Assembly (NCBI GenBank): GCA_964486935.1
Contig: CAZAPG010000007.1
Span: 62,001 to 126,000 of the forward strand
DNA length: 64,000 nucleotides
DNA from: CAZAPG01 sp964486935
Lineage (GTDB): Bacteria > Chloroflexota > Anaerolineae > 4572-78 > J111
Direction of reading: 5' to 3'
Made by a program: the position numbers and the translations under genes. Position 1 is the first letter of the stretch. Every line of letters begins with the position of its first letter. A model generated the notes under the pieces. The model saw only the letters and a list, made by a program, of their open reading frames with translations, was not told the origin of the DNA and did no database searches. Positions 6,252-16,376 of the stretch are shown here, one piece after another.

Positions 6252-9077
6252 TTATCTTTGCAATGTTATGGTTTCTACCAACGGAATAGAGAAGTAAAAT
6301 TCTGACCCCTGGCCTACCTGGCTGGCTACTTTTAATTCGCCGCCGTGCATTTCTACCAATTGTTTACAAATGGCCAACCCCAGCCCGGTGCCGCCATATT
6401 GCCGCGTGGTAGAGCTATCGGCCTGGCGGAAACGGTCAAAGATTGTATTAATTTTGTCGGGCGCAATTCCAATGCCCGTATCAATAATGGCAATTCGCAT
6501 TTTATCGGGCATTTCTTCATTAAGATTGGCCTGGATGGTGATGCTGCCCTGATGGGTGAACTTGGCGGCGTTACTCACCAGGTTTAGTAATACCTGGTTC
6601 AGCCGCAGTTTGTCGGCAAATACCGGCGGCAAATTATCGGCCACATCAATGACAATTTTTACCGGCTTATCTTTAACCAACGAGTTTGAGGCAGCCAGAA
6701 CGTCGTAAACAATCTCCTTCATATCCAGCGGTTCGCGGACCAGTTCCATCATGCCGGCCTCAATTTTCGAAATGTCCAGAATATCGTTAATCAGGGCCAG
6801 CAGGTGTTGGCCGCTGTTGTAAATTAGCCGAATATCATTAAGGGCCATGTCGTTCAGGTCGCCATCAATCCCTTGCAGCAGCACGTCGGCAAAACCGATA
6901 ATGGAGTTGAGTGGAGTGCGGAGTTCGTGGCTCATGCTGGTGAGAAATTCTGATTTGAGCCGGTCAACTTCTTTTAGCTGCTCGATGGTTTTTTCTTGCT
7001 CTTCTGAAAGGCGGGCATTCTCAAGGGCGCGGGTAAGCTGGTCGGCTACGGCTTCTACCGCCGATACCTCCTCTTCGGCCCAATCGAGCGTTTTTTCTCG
7101 TTTGACGCCCAGCACGCCAATAACCTCACCGCGCAATATCAGCGGCACGGCCAACTCGGCTTCTGAGGGTTGGCCATTGCCGGGGCGGCTTTGCTTAACC
7201 AGTTGCTTTTTAGTTAGCGCCTGTTTCATGGGAGACAGCCAAATATCAGAATCGGGCGTAATGGCCATGCTGGCGCCGCGCCTGTACCGGTAGCCGGCGG
7301 TTTGCTTTTGCTGGATGAATTTTTGCCAGCTTTCGCCGGTTAAGCGCCGGTTGAGGCGCTCAACCTCTTGCAGGGCGGCCTGGGTTTGAGATACCAGCCG
7401 GGCGTTATCAATAGCCACGGCAATCTGGTTTGCCAAAGCTTGCATCAACTCCATATCCACGGTGGTAAAGCGATTCTGTTGCTCGCTTTGAATATCCAGT
7501 ACGCCCAACAATTTATCGCCTTTTCGCAGGGGCACGGCCAATTCTGATTGAGTATTGGGCAACAAGGGGTTGCGGACAAAGTTTGGTATCTCGTCAACAT
7601 TATTGCTCATAAGAGCCTGGCTGGTAGCGGCTACGGTTCCCACAATACCCCGGCCAACCGCCAGGCGATGACCTTTTGCCTTTAGTTGCTGGCCTACCTC
7701 CCCGGAACCTTCGGCCATAACCAGTTCTTCGCCGGTTTCGTCGAGCAGGTAAATATGGGTATGATAAAATTCAAACTCAACCTGAATACGGTTGACCACT
7801 TGTTTGAGCACTTCGTTAAGGTCTAAAATACCGTTAATCTGCCGGCTAATTTCGGCGCTGGTTTCCAGGGCGCGGGTTCGCTCGCTGACCCGCTCTTCCA
7901 GAGTGTCGATAAAAAGTCGCAGGCGTTCGGTCATAGTGTTAAAAGCCTGGGCCAGCAGGCCAATTTCGTTTTGCTGGGGAATATCGACCCGTTGGTCTAA
8001 ATTACCGCCGGTAATTTGGGTAGCCGCGCGGGTTAAAATGGTAATGGGGTTTGAAATTCGGCGGGCGCTGTAAAAACCAACAGCCACGGCCACTAAAACG
8101 GCTACCACCCCCAACGCTACGCTAAAATTACGAACCCTGGCAAAGGGGGTCAGAGCTTCGGCCTGGCTAACCTCGGCTACCAAGCCGGCTTGTAGTTGGG
8201 GAATCCAGCGGTAGACCCCAAATACCGGTACGGGCGGTTCAAAATAGTTTTCATACAGGCCGGCGCCATTTTGACCGTTTAGAACGTTGTCAATTCCCTG
8301 GCTACGGTAAGCGCGGGTCAAGGGGTATCCCTCAAACCGGCTGGGGGTTAGCAGGTAATTGTTTTGCAAGCTCACCAGATAAGTTTCGCCGCTTTCACCC
8401 AGGCCGGTGCGGTCGGTCATAATTTGACCCAGAATGCTTAAATCTAAACGTCCGGCCAGAGCCGCCACGGCCTGTCCGGTGCCAGAGTTGAGCAACGGGC
8501 GGGTGACAATAATAGTTAATTTCCCGCCCTGGACGTCTACTTCGTAATAAGGGGCTTGAATTGTGGGTTGAGCAAGCCCCTGGGCAAAGTAGGGTTGGCG
8601 GGTGATGATTTTTCCAATCTGAACCGGGTTTGAGCTGGCAACCACCTGGCCGTTGGCGTTATAAACAAAAAATTCTTCAAAGAATGGTTCAGACCTGACC
8701 AGGCGGGTAAGTTGCTGGTTATACGGGTTGGCCTCGGCGGATGATGACGCAAAGGTGTTGTTTAAGGTGGCGGCGCTAAAGGCAATAAGGTTGTTGCGGG
8801 TCTCTGGATCGGCCAAAAAAACATCCATGGCAAAGCTGCTATCATTTAACCAGCGCGTCAACTGGCTTTGTTTTAGCTCGGCCACCGATTCAAGCTGGTT
8901 GATAACCTGTTCTCCGGTCTGGGCGCTTAACCACGATAAAATCAGGGGCACAACCAGCGCCACCGGAAGTATGGTAAGAATTGCAAACGCCAGAACCAGA
9001 TTCCAGCGTATCTGACGCCAGAAAGGAAGCGCGGATTCTATTTCTGCCTGGGGCGTAATGTTTTTTTGTACGCTCAT
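6252..9077 (-). CDS. Cache-HAMP-GAF membrane histidine kinase
   Basis: This is the only complete kinase inside the long sensor cluster. Domains in order: TM 27-50; extracytoplasmic double-Cache-like domain about 52-315; TM 317-337; HAMP 338-392; GAF 410-565 (FYHTHIYLLD, NPLLPNTQSELAVPL); a linking helix; a half-GAF 635-690 (ELAVPLILRGEVIGVLGV); HisKA with phospho-acceptor H717 in SMSHELRTPLNS; HATPase_c with N-box N836, G1 box DTGIGI (866-871) and G2 box GGTGLGL. All catalytic motifs are intact and there is no fused receiver, so the phosphate must go to a separate protein. GAGG sits just upstream of the ATG, next to the stop of the upstream lipoprotein gene (8-bp gap), so the two are probably translated together. 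Its sensor half is built like those of the kinase-less neighbours, but it has HisKA where they have a short conserved tail. Confidence 0.95.
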   Translation of the reverse strand: MSVQKNITPQAEIESALPFWRQIRWNLVLAFAILTILPVALVVPLILSWLSAQTGEQVINQLESVAELKQSQLTRWLNDSSFAMDVFLADPETRNNLIAFSAATLNNTFASSSAEANPYNQQLTRLVRSEPFFEEFFVYNANGQVVASSNPVQIGKIITRQPYFAQGLAQPTIQAPYYEVDVQGGKLTIIVTRPLLNSGTGQAVAALAGRLDLSILGQIMTDRTGLGESGETYLVSLQNNYLLTPSRFEGYPLTRAYRSQGIDNVLNGQNGAGLYENYFEPPVPVFGVYRWIPQLQAGLVAEVSQAEALTPFARVRNFSVALGVVAVLVAVAVGFYSARRISNPITILTRAATQITGGNLDQRVDIPQQNEIGLLAQAFNTMTERLRLFIDTLEERVSERTRALETSAEISRQINGILDLNEVLKQVVNRIQVEFEFYHTHIYLLDETGEELVMAEGSGEVGQQLKAKGHRLAVGRGIVGTVAATSQALMSNNVDEIPNFVRNPLLPNTQSELAVPLRKGDKLLGVLDIQSEQQNRFTTVDMELMQALANQIAVAIDNARLVSQTQAALQEVERLNRRLTGESWQKFIQQKQTAGYRYRRGASMAITPDSDIWLSPMKQALTKKQLVKQSRPGNGQPSEAELAVPLILRGEVIGVLGVKREKTLDWAEEEVSAVEAVADQLTRALENARLSEEQEKTIEQLKEVDRLKSEFLTSMSHELRTPLNSIIGFADVLLQGIDGDLNDMALNDIRLIYNSGQHLLALINDILDISKIEAGMMELVREPLDMKEIVYDVLAASNSLVKDKPVKIVIDVADNLPPVFADKLRLNQVLLNLVSNAAKFTHQGSITIQANLNEEMPDKMRIAIIDTGIGIAPDKINTIFDRFRQADSSTTRQYGGTGLGLAICKQLVEMHGGELKVASQVGQGSEFYFSIPLVETITLQR

Positions 9078-9085
9078 GAGCTACC

Positions 9086-10105
9086 TCACTTGGTTGCTAA
9101 CTGATTATGCGCCTTTTCAAGAAAGCTTAGGGTATAGGCCGGCTCAACTGGAAAGGACTCATCTAAAACATTTTGCTCAATTAAAATTTGGCGGGTTATT
9201 TGCCAATTCTCATCAGTCATCAGGCCGGGTCGGCTGCCGGCCGGGGTGATTAACGGCAGGGCGCGTTGCAGGGATTCGGTTTCGGCTTCGAGGTTAAGCT
9301 CTTGATTGTGTTGCACGGCCAGCCTGGCCGCCTCAGTTGGGTTATTAACGGCCTCTTGCATACCCTGAATGGTGGCGCGCAGAAACCGTTCAATTAGTTC
9401 CGGGTTGTTGGCAATTTTTTCTTCGCTGGTAAAGATTACGTTGGCGTACACGTCAACGCCGTAATCTGCGGCCAGAATGGCATTTACCTGGTGTCCTTGC
9501 AGGCTCAACTGAACAGGCTGGTTAACCACAAAAGCATCCATTGCATCTACCTGGCCGTTGAGCAGCGGGTCGTTGCTAAAATCTGTGCGGGGAACGGAGT
9601 TAACCTGCGAGGCGTCGATGCCGACGGCTTTGAGCATGGCATTGTAAACCAGGCCGGTTGTGCCTTCAAAATGAACCATAACCGTCGCCCCTATTAAATC
9701 CTGGGGGCGGGTAATATTTTTTTCGGCCAGCGAGATAAAGGCTACCGGGCTGCGCTGGTAGATGGTGGCAATAGCTACCACCGGCACGCCGTTGGCTCTG
9801 GCTGCCAGCAGCGTGTCGGCGCTGGTAATGCCAAAATCGGCCTGCCCCTGGGCCACTGCATCAATAGGGGAGACTTCTCCCAACGGGTTTAACTGAACAG
9901 TCAGGTTTTCTGCTGCATAGTTACCATTTTCCTGGGCTATATAAAATCCTGAATACTCTACCGAGTGAACCCAGGCCAGTTGAACCGTAACCGGGGTGAG
10001 TTGACCCGCAGCCTCCGGCTGGCCGGTTAACCCACAGCCGGCCAGGGCGATGATAGTGATGAATACCATAATAATGTGGGGATATTTTTGCTTGTTGTGG
10101 GCCAT
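9086..10105 (-). CDS. NMT1/THI5-like substrate-binding lipoprotein
   Basis: The 339-residue product has an N-terminal signal with lipobox LAGC (C24) and then a periplasmic-binding-protein fold of the NMT1/THI5/SsuA type. It has an opening strand (VTVQLAWVHSVEYSGFYIA), GQADFGITSADTLL, GVPVVAIATIYQRSP and a typical C-terminal helix bundle. The family binds pyrimidine precursors, thiamine intermediates, sulfonates and similar small molecules for ABC import. No permease or ATPase lies nearby. Its gene is 8 bp upstream of the Cache-type histidine kinase and 36 bp after a kinase-less sensor. A role as a surface-anchored ligand receptor presenting its load to a sensor, as in LuxP/LuxQ or TorT/TorS, fits the context better than uptake. 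That is inference, and the ligand cannot be read from sequence. Confidence 0.88.
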   Translation of the reverse strand: MAHNKQKYPHIIMVFITIIALAGCGLTGQPEAAGQLTPVTVQLAWVHSVEYSGFYIAQENGNYAAENLTVQLNPLGEVSPIDAVAQGQADFGITSADTLLAARANGVPVVAIATIYQRSPVAFISLAEKNITRPQDLIGATVMVHFEGTTGLVYNAMLKAVGIDASQVNSVPRTDFSNDPLLNGQVDAMDAFVVNQPVQLSLQGHQVNAILAADYGVDVYANVIFTSEEKIANNPELIERFLRATIQGMQEAVNNPTEAARLAVQHNQELNLEAETESLQRALPLITPAGSRPGLMTDENWQITRQILIEQNVLDESFPVEPAYTLSFLEKAHNQLATK

Positions 10106-10141
10106 TTGGTGTTCTCTTTATGCTAATGTTGGTTTTGGGGT

Positions 10142-12997
10142 CTAATATTCTTCTGGTAACATTTCGGCTTCTGATTTTAGCCGAATCACCACTTCAGAAG
10201 CATGCAGCGTATCGCCCAATTGGGCCACGGCTGCCTGCAATACCTCTTCAATTTCTGCGGTTGACCATACCCTGGCGGTCGACTCGCTTACCACACGGTC
10301 TCGCCAGGCATTTCGCTGTGATTGCTCAAAAAGCCGGGCATTTTCAATAGCCAGGGTCATCTGTTCACTAACGGCTTCAATCAGGGCTATTTCTTCTTCT
10401 GTCCATTGACGTTTTGGGTTTGCATCTCTAATGCCCAACACGCCTATTATTTTTTCGCCCAATTTTAGAGGCGTAGCCAGCGTGTTTTCTATCTCTTTTT
10501 GATGATTATTATCTGGTTCGCGGGAGGCGCCGCCATTATCAACATCGCTTAACCGCAAGCTAACCGTTTTGCCCTGCTGTAGGGCGGCCATTGCTTCGGG
10601 CGTGGAAATCTTGTCTAATGAGGGCTGGGTGGGCTGGCGATATTCGTAATGGGTGACAGGTTGCTTGGCGGCAAATCGCTCCCAGGCTTGTTCGGTGTAC
10701 AAACGCTGCAATTTCTGCGCCTGATATAGAGCATCCTGGGTTTCGGAGAAGAGGCGGGCGTTACGAATGGCTGTGGCAATCTGGTTAGCCAGAACTTGCA
10801 AGGTGCTCTCGTCTTCTACGGTTAAGCCGCCGATTTTCTCGCTTTGTACGTCTAATACGCCCACTACCTCGCTTCCTAAAATAATGGGCACAGCCATTTC
10901 TGAGTGGGTATTGGGCAACAGGTCGTTTGGTAGCCAGTCGGGGTCCATGCGCACGTTTTCAACCGTAATAATTCTGCCCTCGCGGGCGGCGCGGGCCACC
11001 AAGCTTTTGGGAGCACTCAGGGTAATGCTGTGGCCCCGGCGCTTCATTTCGGCGCCGGCTTCGCCATACCCCTCGGCCATAATCAAAGTGCGGCGGGCGT
11101 CATCTAATAAATAAATATGGGCGTGGTAGTAATTAAATGTTTCTTTGGTGAGAACGACAATTTGCCGCATCAGGTCGCTCAAATCCAAAATACCGCTCAG
11201 GCGCTGGCTCACGGCTACCACTGTTTCAAGTTGCCGGGTTCTGTCCAACACCCGCTCTTCCAGGGTGTCGATGACATTTTGAAGCTGGCCGGTCATTGTA
11301 TTAAAGGCATGGGCCAGCGTGCCAATTTCGTCGCCCGACTCGGCCTGAGCTTTGGCGGCCAGGTCGCCACTGGTAATACGTTGAGCCACGTTGGTCAGGT
11401 TAACAATAGGCTGGGTTAGCAACTGGGCCAGTAATAAAGCGGCTACTACGGCCACGCCGGCTATTAACACAGCCAGCAAAAAGGTGCTCTGACGCTGCAC
11501 CTGCACCGGCGTCAACGCCTGATCTCGATTTTGATGGGCAATCAATCTCCAGCCCAGCGCGGCTATTTCCGGCTCACCGGTAATGGCTGTTACAGAGGCC
11601 TGGCTAACCAAACTTGGCTGCCCTCCAAACTCAAATTCGCTGTAATTTGAGCCGGTTGAGGCATTGAGTTGAGCCAAAACATCGGCCAATAAGGGCCGGG
11701 GCTGGTTAACCCCTGCCTCAAGAAATTGACCATCTGGAAAAAGGATATCGGTGTGGGTGTTTTGCGCCTGCATTTCTGCCGAGTTCATCAGGTTTTGCAG
11801 GGGGGCCAGGCTGTAGGTGCTGCGCAAAATTCCAAGCACCGCGTCGTTGTCATCGTAAATTGGCAGGGCAATAATAATCCCCAGGGCATCGCTACTTTCA
11901 TCATATAAGGGCAAACTAATGTAGGTAGCGCCCAGGCCGTTATTATAAGCGTTCTGCCACCAATCTTCGTCGGCCTGATAAAAGTCGGATGTGCGGGCGG
12001 TGGCCACCAGTAGACCGCCGTGCTGGTCGGTTACAAAAACCTCAACATGGTCGGGAAATGATGCCTGAAAGGCTTGCAACTCTCTGGATAAGGCATTTTG
12101 CAGCCGAATTCTCACCACAAAATCATCGTCGCTGGTGGCTGCTGCCCATTCCTGGTCAAGTTTCAACAGCTCTGCTTTAATCTGGTCAGGGTTCAGGCCA
12201 TAGCTGGTATTAGTTTGAATTAGCCTGTCTCTAAATCGCCGGCTCAATGCCAGAGATTCAAGCACGTCTAATTGGCGCGCCATCAAGTTGCCCAGGTTTA
12301 AAGCCTGCGAGTTAGCCAAACTGTGCAGGTTGTTGCCCGCGTTATCCGTTAAGGCGGCGCTGGTCAGCCGGTTGGTAAAGAAAGCTTCCAGGCCAACGGC
12401 CAGTACGCTTATGGCCAAAAAGGCAACTATCAACTTGGTACGAAGGGTGTAGCTTTTAAAGTGGCGTAAAATAAACAAGCCGTAAATAATCAACACAATT
12501 GCCGTAATGATTGGCAGAAAAAACTGCAATTCTGGAACAACCAGCCGTTCCCACGGGCCAACTATGTCGATAAGTATGGTGATGGCTCCGGCAACTAATC
12601 CGGCGCCAACAGCCCAACCTGTCTGTTTACCCGGCAATACCTGAACAGAAACAGCCGACAGCAGCAATACCAGGCAAGCGGCTAAAATAAAACCGACATC
12701 GGCTACCAGCGCAGCGGCTATTGGAAAAATCAGCAACATTCCGCCAATATTCAGCCACATTCCCAATTTTACCCGTTCTCGCTTAATGGCCGCTAAAGCG
12801 ACTGTTACCACCAGACCAAACGTAAAAATAATCCCGGCCAGTGTATACATTTGCCATCGGTTAATGGTAAAGGCCAAAACAAAATAAACAAGCGTAACCA
12901 GCGCCGTTGCTCCTAATAAAACAAGGCTGTTTCTAATGGCGCGTTGTTGAATGTCATTTGATTGGCCAGTGGAGGGCAAGTTTTCAAGTTGAACCAT
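10142..12997 (-). CDS. Multi-span Cache-HAMP-GAF sensor without kinase domain
   Basis: Six membrane segments lie in residues 24-178, then a seventh (188-206). An extracytoplasmic Cache-like domain (about 207-490) includes the WWQNAYNNGLGATYIS loop. Another span (about 492-515), HAMP and a GAF follow (FNYYHAHIYLLD, WLPNDLLPNTHSEMAVPI). After a linking helix comes a half-GAF (LATPLKLGEKIIGVLGI, QWTEEEIALIEAVSEQ) and a divergent copy of the C-terminal tail (RDRVVSESTARVWSTAEIEE). There is no HisKA, HATPase, GGDEF, EAL or methyl-accepting domain, so this is an input protein with no known output. GGAGGAG lies 10 nt before the ATG, inside the end of the preceding gene, whose stop is only 2 bp away, so translation is coupled. 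The overall plan matches the 918-residue protein at 16377-19133, and the two are clearly paralogs. Confidence 0.9.
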   Translation of the reverse strand: MVQLENLPSTGQSNDIQQRAIRNSLVLLGATALVTLVYFVLAFTINRWQMYTLAGIIFTFGLVVTVALAAIKRERVKLGMWLNIGGMLLIFPIAAALVADVGFILAACLVLLLSAVSVQVLPGKQTGWAVGAGLVAGAITILIDIVGPWERLVVPELQFFLPIITAIVLIIYGLFILRHFKSYTLRTKLIVAFLAISVLAVGLEAFFTNRLTSAALTDNAGNNLHSLANSQALNLGNLMARQLDVLESLALSRRFRDRLIQTNTSYGLNPDQIKAELLKLDQEWAAATSDDDFVVRIRLQNALSRELQAFQASFPDHVEVFVTDQHGGLLVATARTSDFYQADEDWWQNAYNNGLGATYISLPLYDESSDALGIIIALPIYDDNDAVLGILRSTYSLAPLQNLMNSAEMQAQNTHTDILFPDGQFLEAGVNQPRPLLADVLAQLNASTGSNYSEFEFGGQPSLVSQASVTAITGEPEIAALGWRLIAHQNRDQALTPVQVQRQSTFLLAVLIAGVAVVAALLLAQLLTQPIVNLTNVAQRITSGDLAAKAQAESGDEIGTLAHAFNTMTGQLQNVIDTLEERVLDRTRQLETVVAVSQRLSGILDLSDLMRQIVVLTKETFNYYHAHIYLLDDARRTLIMAEGYGEAGAEMKRRGHSITLSAPKSLVARAAREGRIITVENVRMDPDWLPNDLLPNTHSEMAVPIILGSEVVGVLDVQSEKIGGLTVEDESTLQVLANQIATAIRNARLFSETQDALYQAQKLQRLYTEQAWERFAAKQPVTHYEYRQPTQPSLDKISTPEAMAALQQGKTVSLRLSDVDNGGASREPDNNHQKEIENTLATPLKLGEKIIGVLGIRDANPKRQWTEEEIALIEAVSEQMTLAIENARLFEQSQRNAWRDRVVSESTARVWSTAEIEEVLQAAVAQLGDTLHASEVVIRLKSEAEMLPEEY

Positions 12998-12999
12998 TG

Positions 13000-15900
13000 T
13001 TAATTCTCCTCCATTTGGCCGGAGGCCAGCGTGGTTGTATTGCCGTTGGCTTCCGAATTTTGGGTGGTTGACCAGTTCTGTTTGACTCCCTGTTTAAGTT
13101 GCTCTCTAATATCGTCAACGCCGGCAGAACGCTCTGAGGCTGGGAGTAATTTAACATAGGTTCTGGAAACGCCCAGCGCCTGAGCCAGCTCGTTGATGCC
13201 GGTTTGGATAATAGTCTCCACGTCGGGCGAGGCGCGCATTTTATCGGTAATTTTACGGGCGAGCTGCTCGCGGGTGGCCCGCTGTTGGGTATCATCAAAC
13301 AGGCGCAGGTTCTCCAGGGTCAAGCCCAGTTGCTCGGATATGGCTTCAACCAAAGCAATTTCGTCGTTACTCCATTTGCGGTCAGGGTCAATATCTTGCA
13401 AGCGCAAGGTTCCCAATACTTCGCCCCGTAAGGTAATGGGGGCTATTACCGCCGGGCCGGCTTCTGCGTCATTGCCACCGGTAACAACTTTTGTTTGGCC
13501 TTTACGCAATACTTCATGTTGAAGTTCAACCAACCGGTCTGCGTTGGCAGACTTGCCAGCGCCCTCACGTTGAAATTCAAAGCGCCAATTTTGGTGGTGT
13601 TGCTGGCTTAAAAACTTGTCCCATTCCCGGCGCACAAACTGGCGATAGGCTTCTTGCACTTCTAACAGCAGCCGCTCTCGTTCAGCTTCAGCCTGTTTGC
13701 GCTCTCTAATATCCCGCATGGTAATACTAAAACTGTAGGGCTTGCCGGCGGCATCGTAGTTAAGGCCAATGGTTTGCTCAACGGGGATGGTAGCGCCATC
13801 AACCCGCAGCAAGTTGGCCTCGGCGGCCCACCGGCCTTGTTGCATAGCTTTGGGCACGCCCTCTTTAAGCAACAGCGCGGCATCTTCTGGCGGGTAAAAG
13901 TCGGTGGCCTGCATGGTGGTTACGTCGTGGTCGGCGGGCAGCCCCATCATTCTTAACCCGGCCGGGTTTATGTAGAGCGCCTGCCCCTCGAGCGTGCCAA
14001 TACCAATAAAATCCGGGTGGTTTTCTACAATAGTAGCCAATCGCTGCACTTCGGCCAGCAGGTTTTCCCTCTCTGCTTCTTCTTGCCGGCGAGCGGTAAT
14101 ATCGCGAATAATCGCAAAAACCTCATCCCGGCCACTGGGCACAATACGAACCTCTTCGTAACTGATACCTTTTTCGGTAGGGACTTGCTGTTCGTAAACT
14201 TGTACCTGGTCGGTTTTAAGCGCCTGGGTTAAGTAGTGCATTCGCAGTTCAGATAGTTCGCCCGGCGAAATTTCATTCATTGTTTTGCCAATTAACTCCT
14301 CTACCGGCAGAAAGGTTTTAAAGCCTATCGGTTCTTTCACATCCAGGTGGACGCCTTGGCTATTGTAGTGAATTATCAAATCGGGGATGGCGTTTAACAA
14401 GGCTCTGTTTCGGGTTTCGCTGGCGCGCAGGGCTTCTGCGGCCTGTTTGCGCTCGGTAATATCTTCAGAGATGCCTAACAGGAATCTGGGGTTGCCATCT
14501 ACGCCCAAAATTGGAATTTTTACGGTACGCAGCCAGCGCACCCCTTTATGAGCGGTATGAATTGACTCCTCTGGAATTTCAACCATTTTGTTACCGGCCA
14601 AAATTTCACGGTCGGTTCTTACAAAGTAATCTGCCTCTTCTTGAGGAAAAAAATCATAATCGGTTTTGCCCAGCACCTCTTCTTTTTTAAGGCCGGTTAA
14701 GGCTTCATTGGCGCTGTTCCACTCTACAAAGCTCAAATCCCGGGCATCTTTAACAAACAGGCCGGTGGGCATATTGCCAATAATCGAGTTCAAAAAGTTG
14801 GTAGTTTCTTCAAGTTCGGCAGCGCGTTGCCGGGTTTGTTCAACCAGCATCTGCCGGTCGATGACCATAGCCAACTGCCCTGCCAGGGCAATATATGGCT
14901 CAATTTCGCTTTCGGCAAAGTGGTGCACCTCTTCTGACTCCAGCAGCAGCGTGCCAATTTGTCTAACCCCTACCCATAAAGGCAAGGCGGCAATTGCCCT
15001 AATATTTTGACTTTTAAAGATTGCCAGGGCTGTATCTTCAACCCGATTGTCATTAAAGGTATCTTCAAAAAAGAAGGGTCTTGACCCCAATGCAAAATCT
15101 AGGGCTTGTAATGTTTCCCACCGGTATCGTGTTCCAATGGGGGCAGGCGGGGTACCAACGCCACTGTACCAGTTAGCTTCAACCGTGGCGGCTTCCATTT
15201 TGCCGGTCAAGTCTTGTTCAAAAATTAACAGCAGGGCGCGGTTAATACCCGACCCCGGCGCCGACTCGACGACGGCGGCCACGGCTGCCTGCAAATCGTC
15301 GGCGGCGCTAAGACGGCGTCCTGTCTCAAACAATCTTCGGGTTATTTGCAGGGCTTGCTGCGTTTGCTGGTATTGGCGAGCGTTCTGCAACGCTACCGCA
15401 ATTTGGGCAGCCAGCGTAGTTTGAATCCGGGCGTCGTCGTGGGTAAAGTAACCGGCCGTATCAGCCTGTACGTCTAGCACGCCCAACACCTGCCCTCCAA
15501 CAATCAGCGGCACGGCCAGCTCGGAGCGCGTTTTGGGCAGTAGCGGGTTAGGCAACCAATCAGGCTCCTGGCGCACATCGTTAACAATAACAGCCTGCCG
15601 GGTTCTGGCAGCCCGGGCCACCAGCGATTGTTCGCGGTCTAGCGGGATGCTCCAGCCCTGGGCAGTCATTTTCCGGCCTACCTGGCCGGCCCCGGCCACC
15701 AGCACCAGGGTGTCTTCAGTTTCGTTAAGGCGGTAAACGTGAGCGTGGTACAAGCCAAAACTTTCTTTGGTTAAATCGGCCACTTCTTGCAGCAGTTGGT
15801 CTACTTCCAGAATAGTAGAAGCGGCGGTGCTTACCCTGGCTACGGTTTCAAGCTCGGTGGCCTGTTTGGCCAATGTTTGCTCCGATTGGCGGCGGCTGGT

Positions 15901-16326
15901 AAAGTCGCGCACAATCATCAGTACTTCTTTTGCGCCAATAGGCACTACCCTAACTTCCTCGTAATATTCTTTGCCAGCAACCCACACACTTTGTTCGTAA
16001 ATTTGGGTTTGGCCAGAGGTAAGCGCCAAATTTATATATCTAAGGCGGCGCTGCGTGTCTTCGGGGGTCAATAACTGGGAAATGTTCTTGCCAATCACAT
16101 TATCGAGCGCCACAATTGTGGGATAATCGGCGGGCACATTAACATCCAGGTAAGTGCCATCTTCGCTGAGACGAAATATCAAGTCGGGCAGGGCGTTAAG
16201 CAGGGCGCGGTTTCGGGTTTCACTCTGCTGAATATGCAATTCAGCCTGTTTTAGCCGGGTTATCTCCTGGCGAAGTTCGGCTACTTCTTTTAATAATTCT
16301 GCCTGGGTTTTGTTTGTATCTTCCAT
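13000..16326 (-). CDS. Cytoplasmic PAS/GAF sensor array protein without output domain
   Basis: The 1108-residue product is soluble. Approximate layout: coiled coil 5-35; PAS 37-150; GAF 155-325 (FGLYHAHVYRL, WLPNPLLPKTRSELAVPL); second GAF 335-505; PAS 515-650 ending in GISEDITERKQ; PAS 650-775; PAS 790-905 (NPAGLRMMGL, SITMRDIRERKQ); half-GAF 905-1040 (IAPITLRGEVLGTLRL, DRKWSNDEIALVEAISEQ); shared tail 1040-1085 (REQLARKITDKMRASPDVE). A polar C-terminus follows. There are no membrane spans and no catalytic domain. PAS and GAF domains bind small ligands, haem or flavin, or act as dimer interfaces, and no cofactor residue is certain here. Its 3' end overlaps the ribosome site of the next sensor gene. 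It probably adds intracellular inputs to the same signalling assembly. Confidence 0.9.
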   Translation of the reverse strand: MEDTNKTQAELLKEVAELRQEITRLKQAELHIQQSETRNRALLNALPDLIFRLSEDGTYLDVNVPADYPTIVALDNVIGKNISQLLTPEDTQRRLRYINLALTSGQTQIYEQSVWVAGKEYYEEVRVVPIGAKEVLMIVRDFTSRRQSEQTLAKQATELETVARVSTAASTILEVDQLLQEVADLTKESFGLYHAHVYRLNETEDTLVLVAGAGQVGRKMTAQGWSIPLDREQSLVARAARTRQAVIVNDVRQEPDWLPNPLLPKTRSELAVPLIVGGQVLGVLDVQADTAGYFTHDDARIQTTLAAQIAVALQNARQYQQTQQALQITRRLFETGRRLSAADDLQAAVAAVVESAPGSGINRALLLIFEQDLTGKMEAATVEANWYSGVGTPPAPIGTRYRWETLQALDFALGSRPFFFEDTFNDNRVEDTALAIFKSQNIRAIAALPLWVGVRQIGTLLLESEEVHHFAESEIEPYIALAGQLAMVIDRQMLVEQTRQRAAELEETTNFLNSIIGNMPTGLFVKDARDLSFVEWNSANEALTGLKKEEVLGKTDYDFFPQEEADYFVRTDREILAGNKMVEIPEESIHTAHKGVRWLRTVKIPILGVDGNPRFLLGISEDITERKQAAEALRASETRNRALLNAIPDLIIHYNSQGVHLDVKEPIGFKTFLPVEELIGKTMNEISPGELSELRMHYLTQALKTDQVQVYEQQVPTEKGISYEEVRIVPSGRDEVFAIIRDITARRQEEAERENLLAEVQRLATIVENHPDFIGIGTLEGQALYINPAGLRMMGLPADHDVTTMQATDFYPPEDAALLLKEGVPKAMQQGRWAAEANLLRVDGATIPVEQTIGLNYDAAGKPYSFSITMRDIRERKQAEAERERLLLEVQEAYRQFVRREWDKFLSQQHHQNWRFEFQREGAGKSANADRLVELQHEVLRKGQTKVVTGGNDAEAGPAVIAPITLRGEVLGTLRLQDIDPDRKWSNDEIALVEAISEQLGLTLENLRLFDDTQQRATREQLARKITDKMRASPDVETIIQTGINELAQALGVSRTYVKLLPASERSAGVDDIREQLKQGVKQNWSTTQNSEANGNTTTLASGQMEEN

Positions 16327-16376
16327 AATTGCGTGTCTCTTAGCTATTAATTGTTCAGAGGATTTTGGCCGGCAAT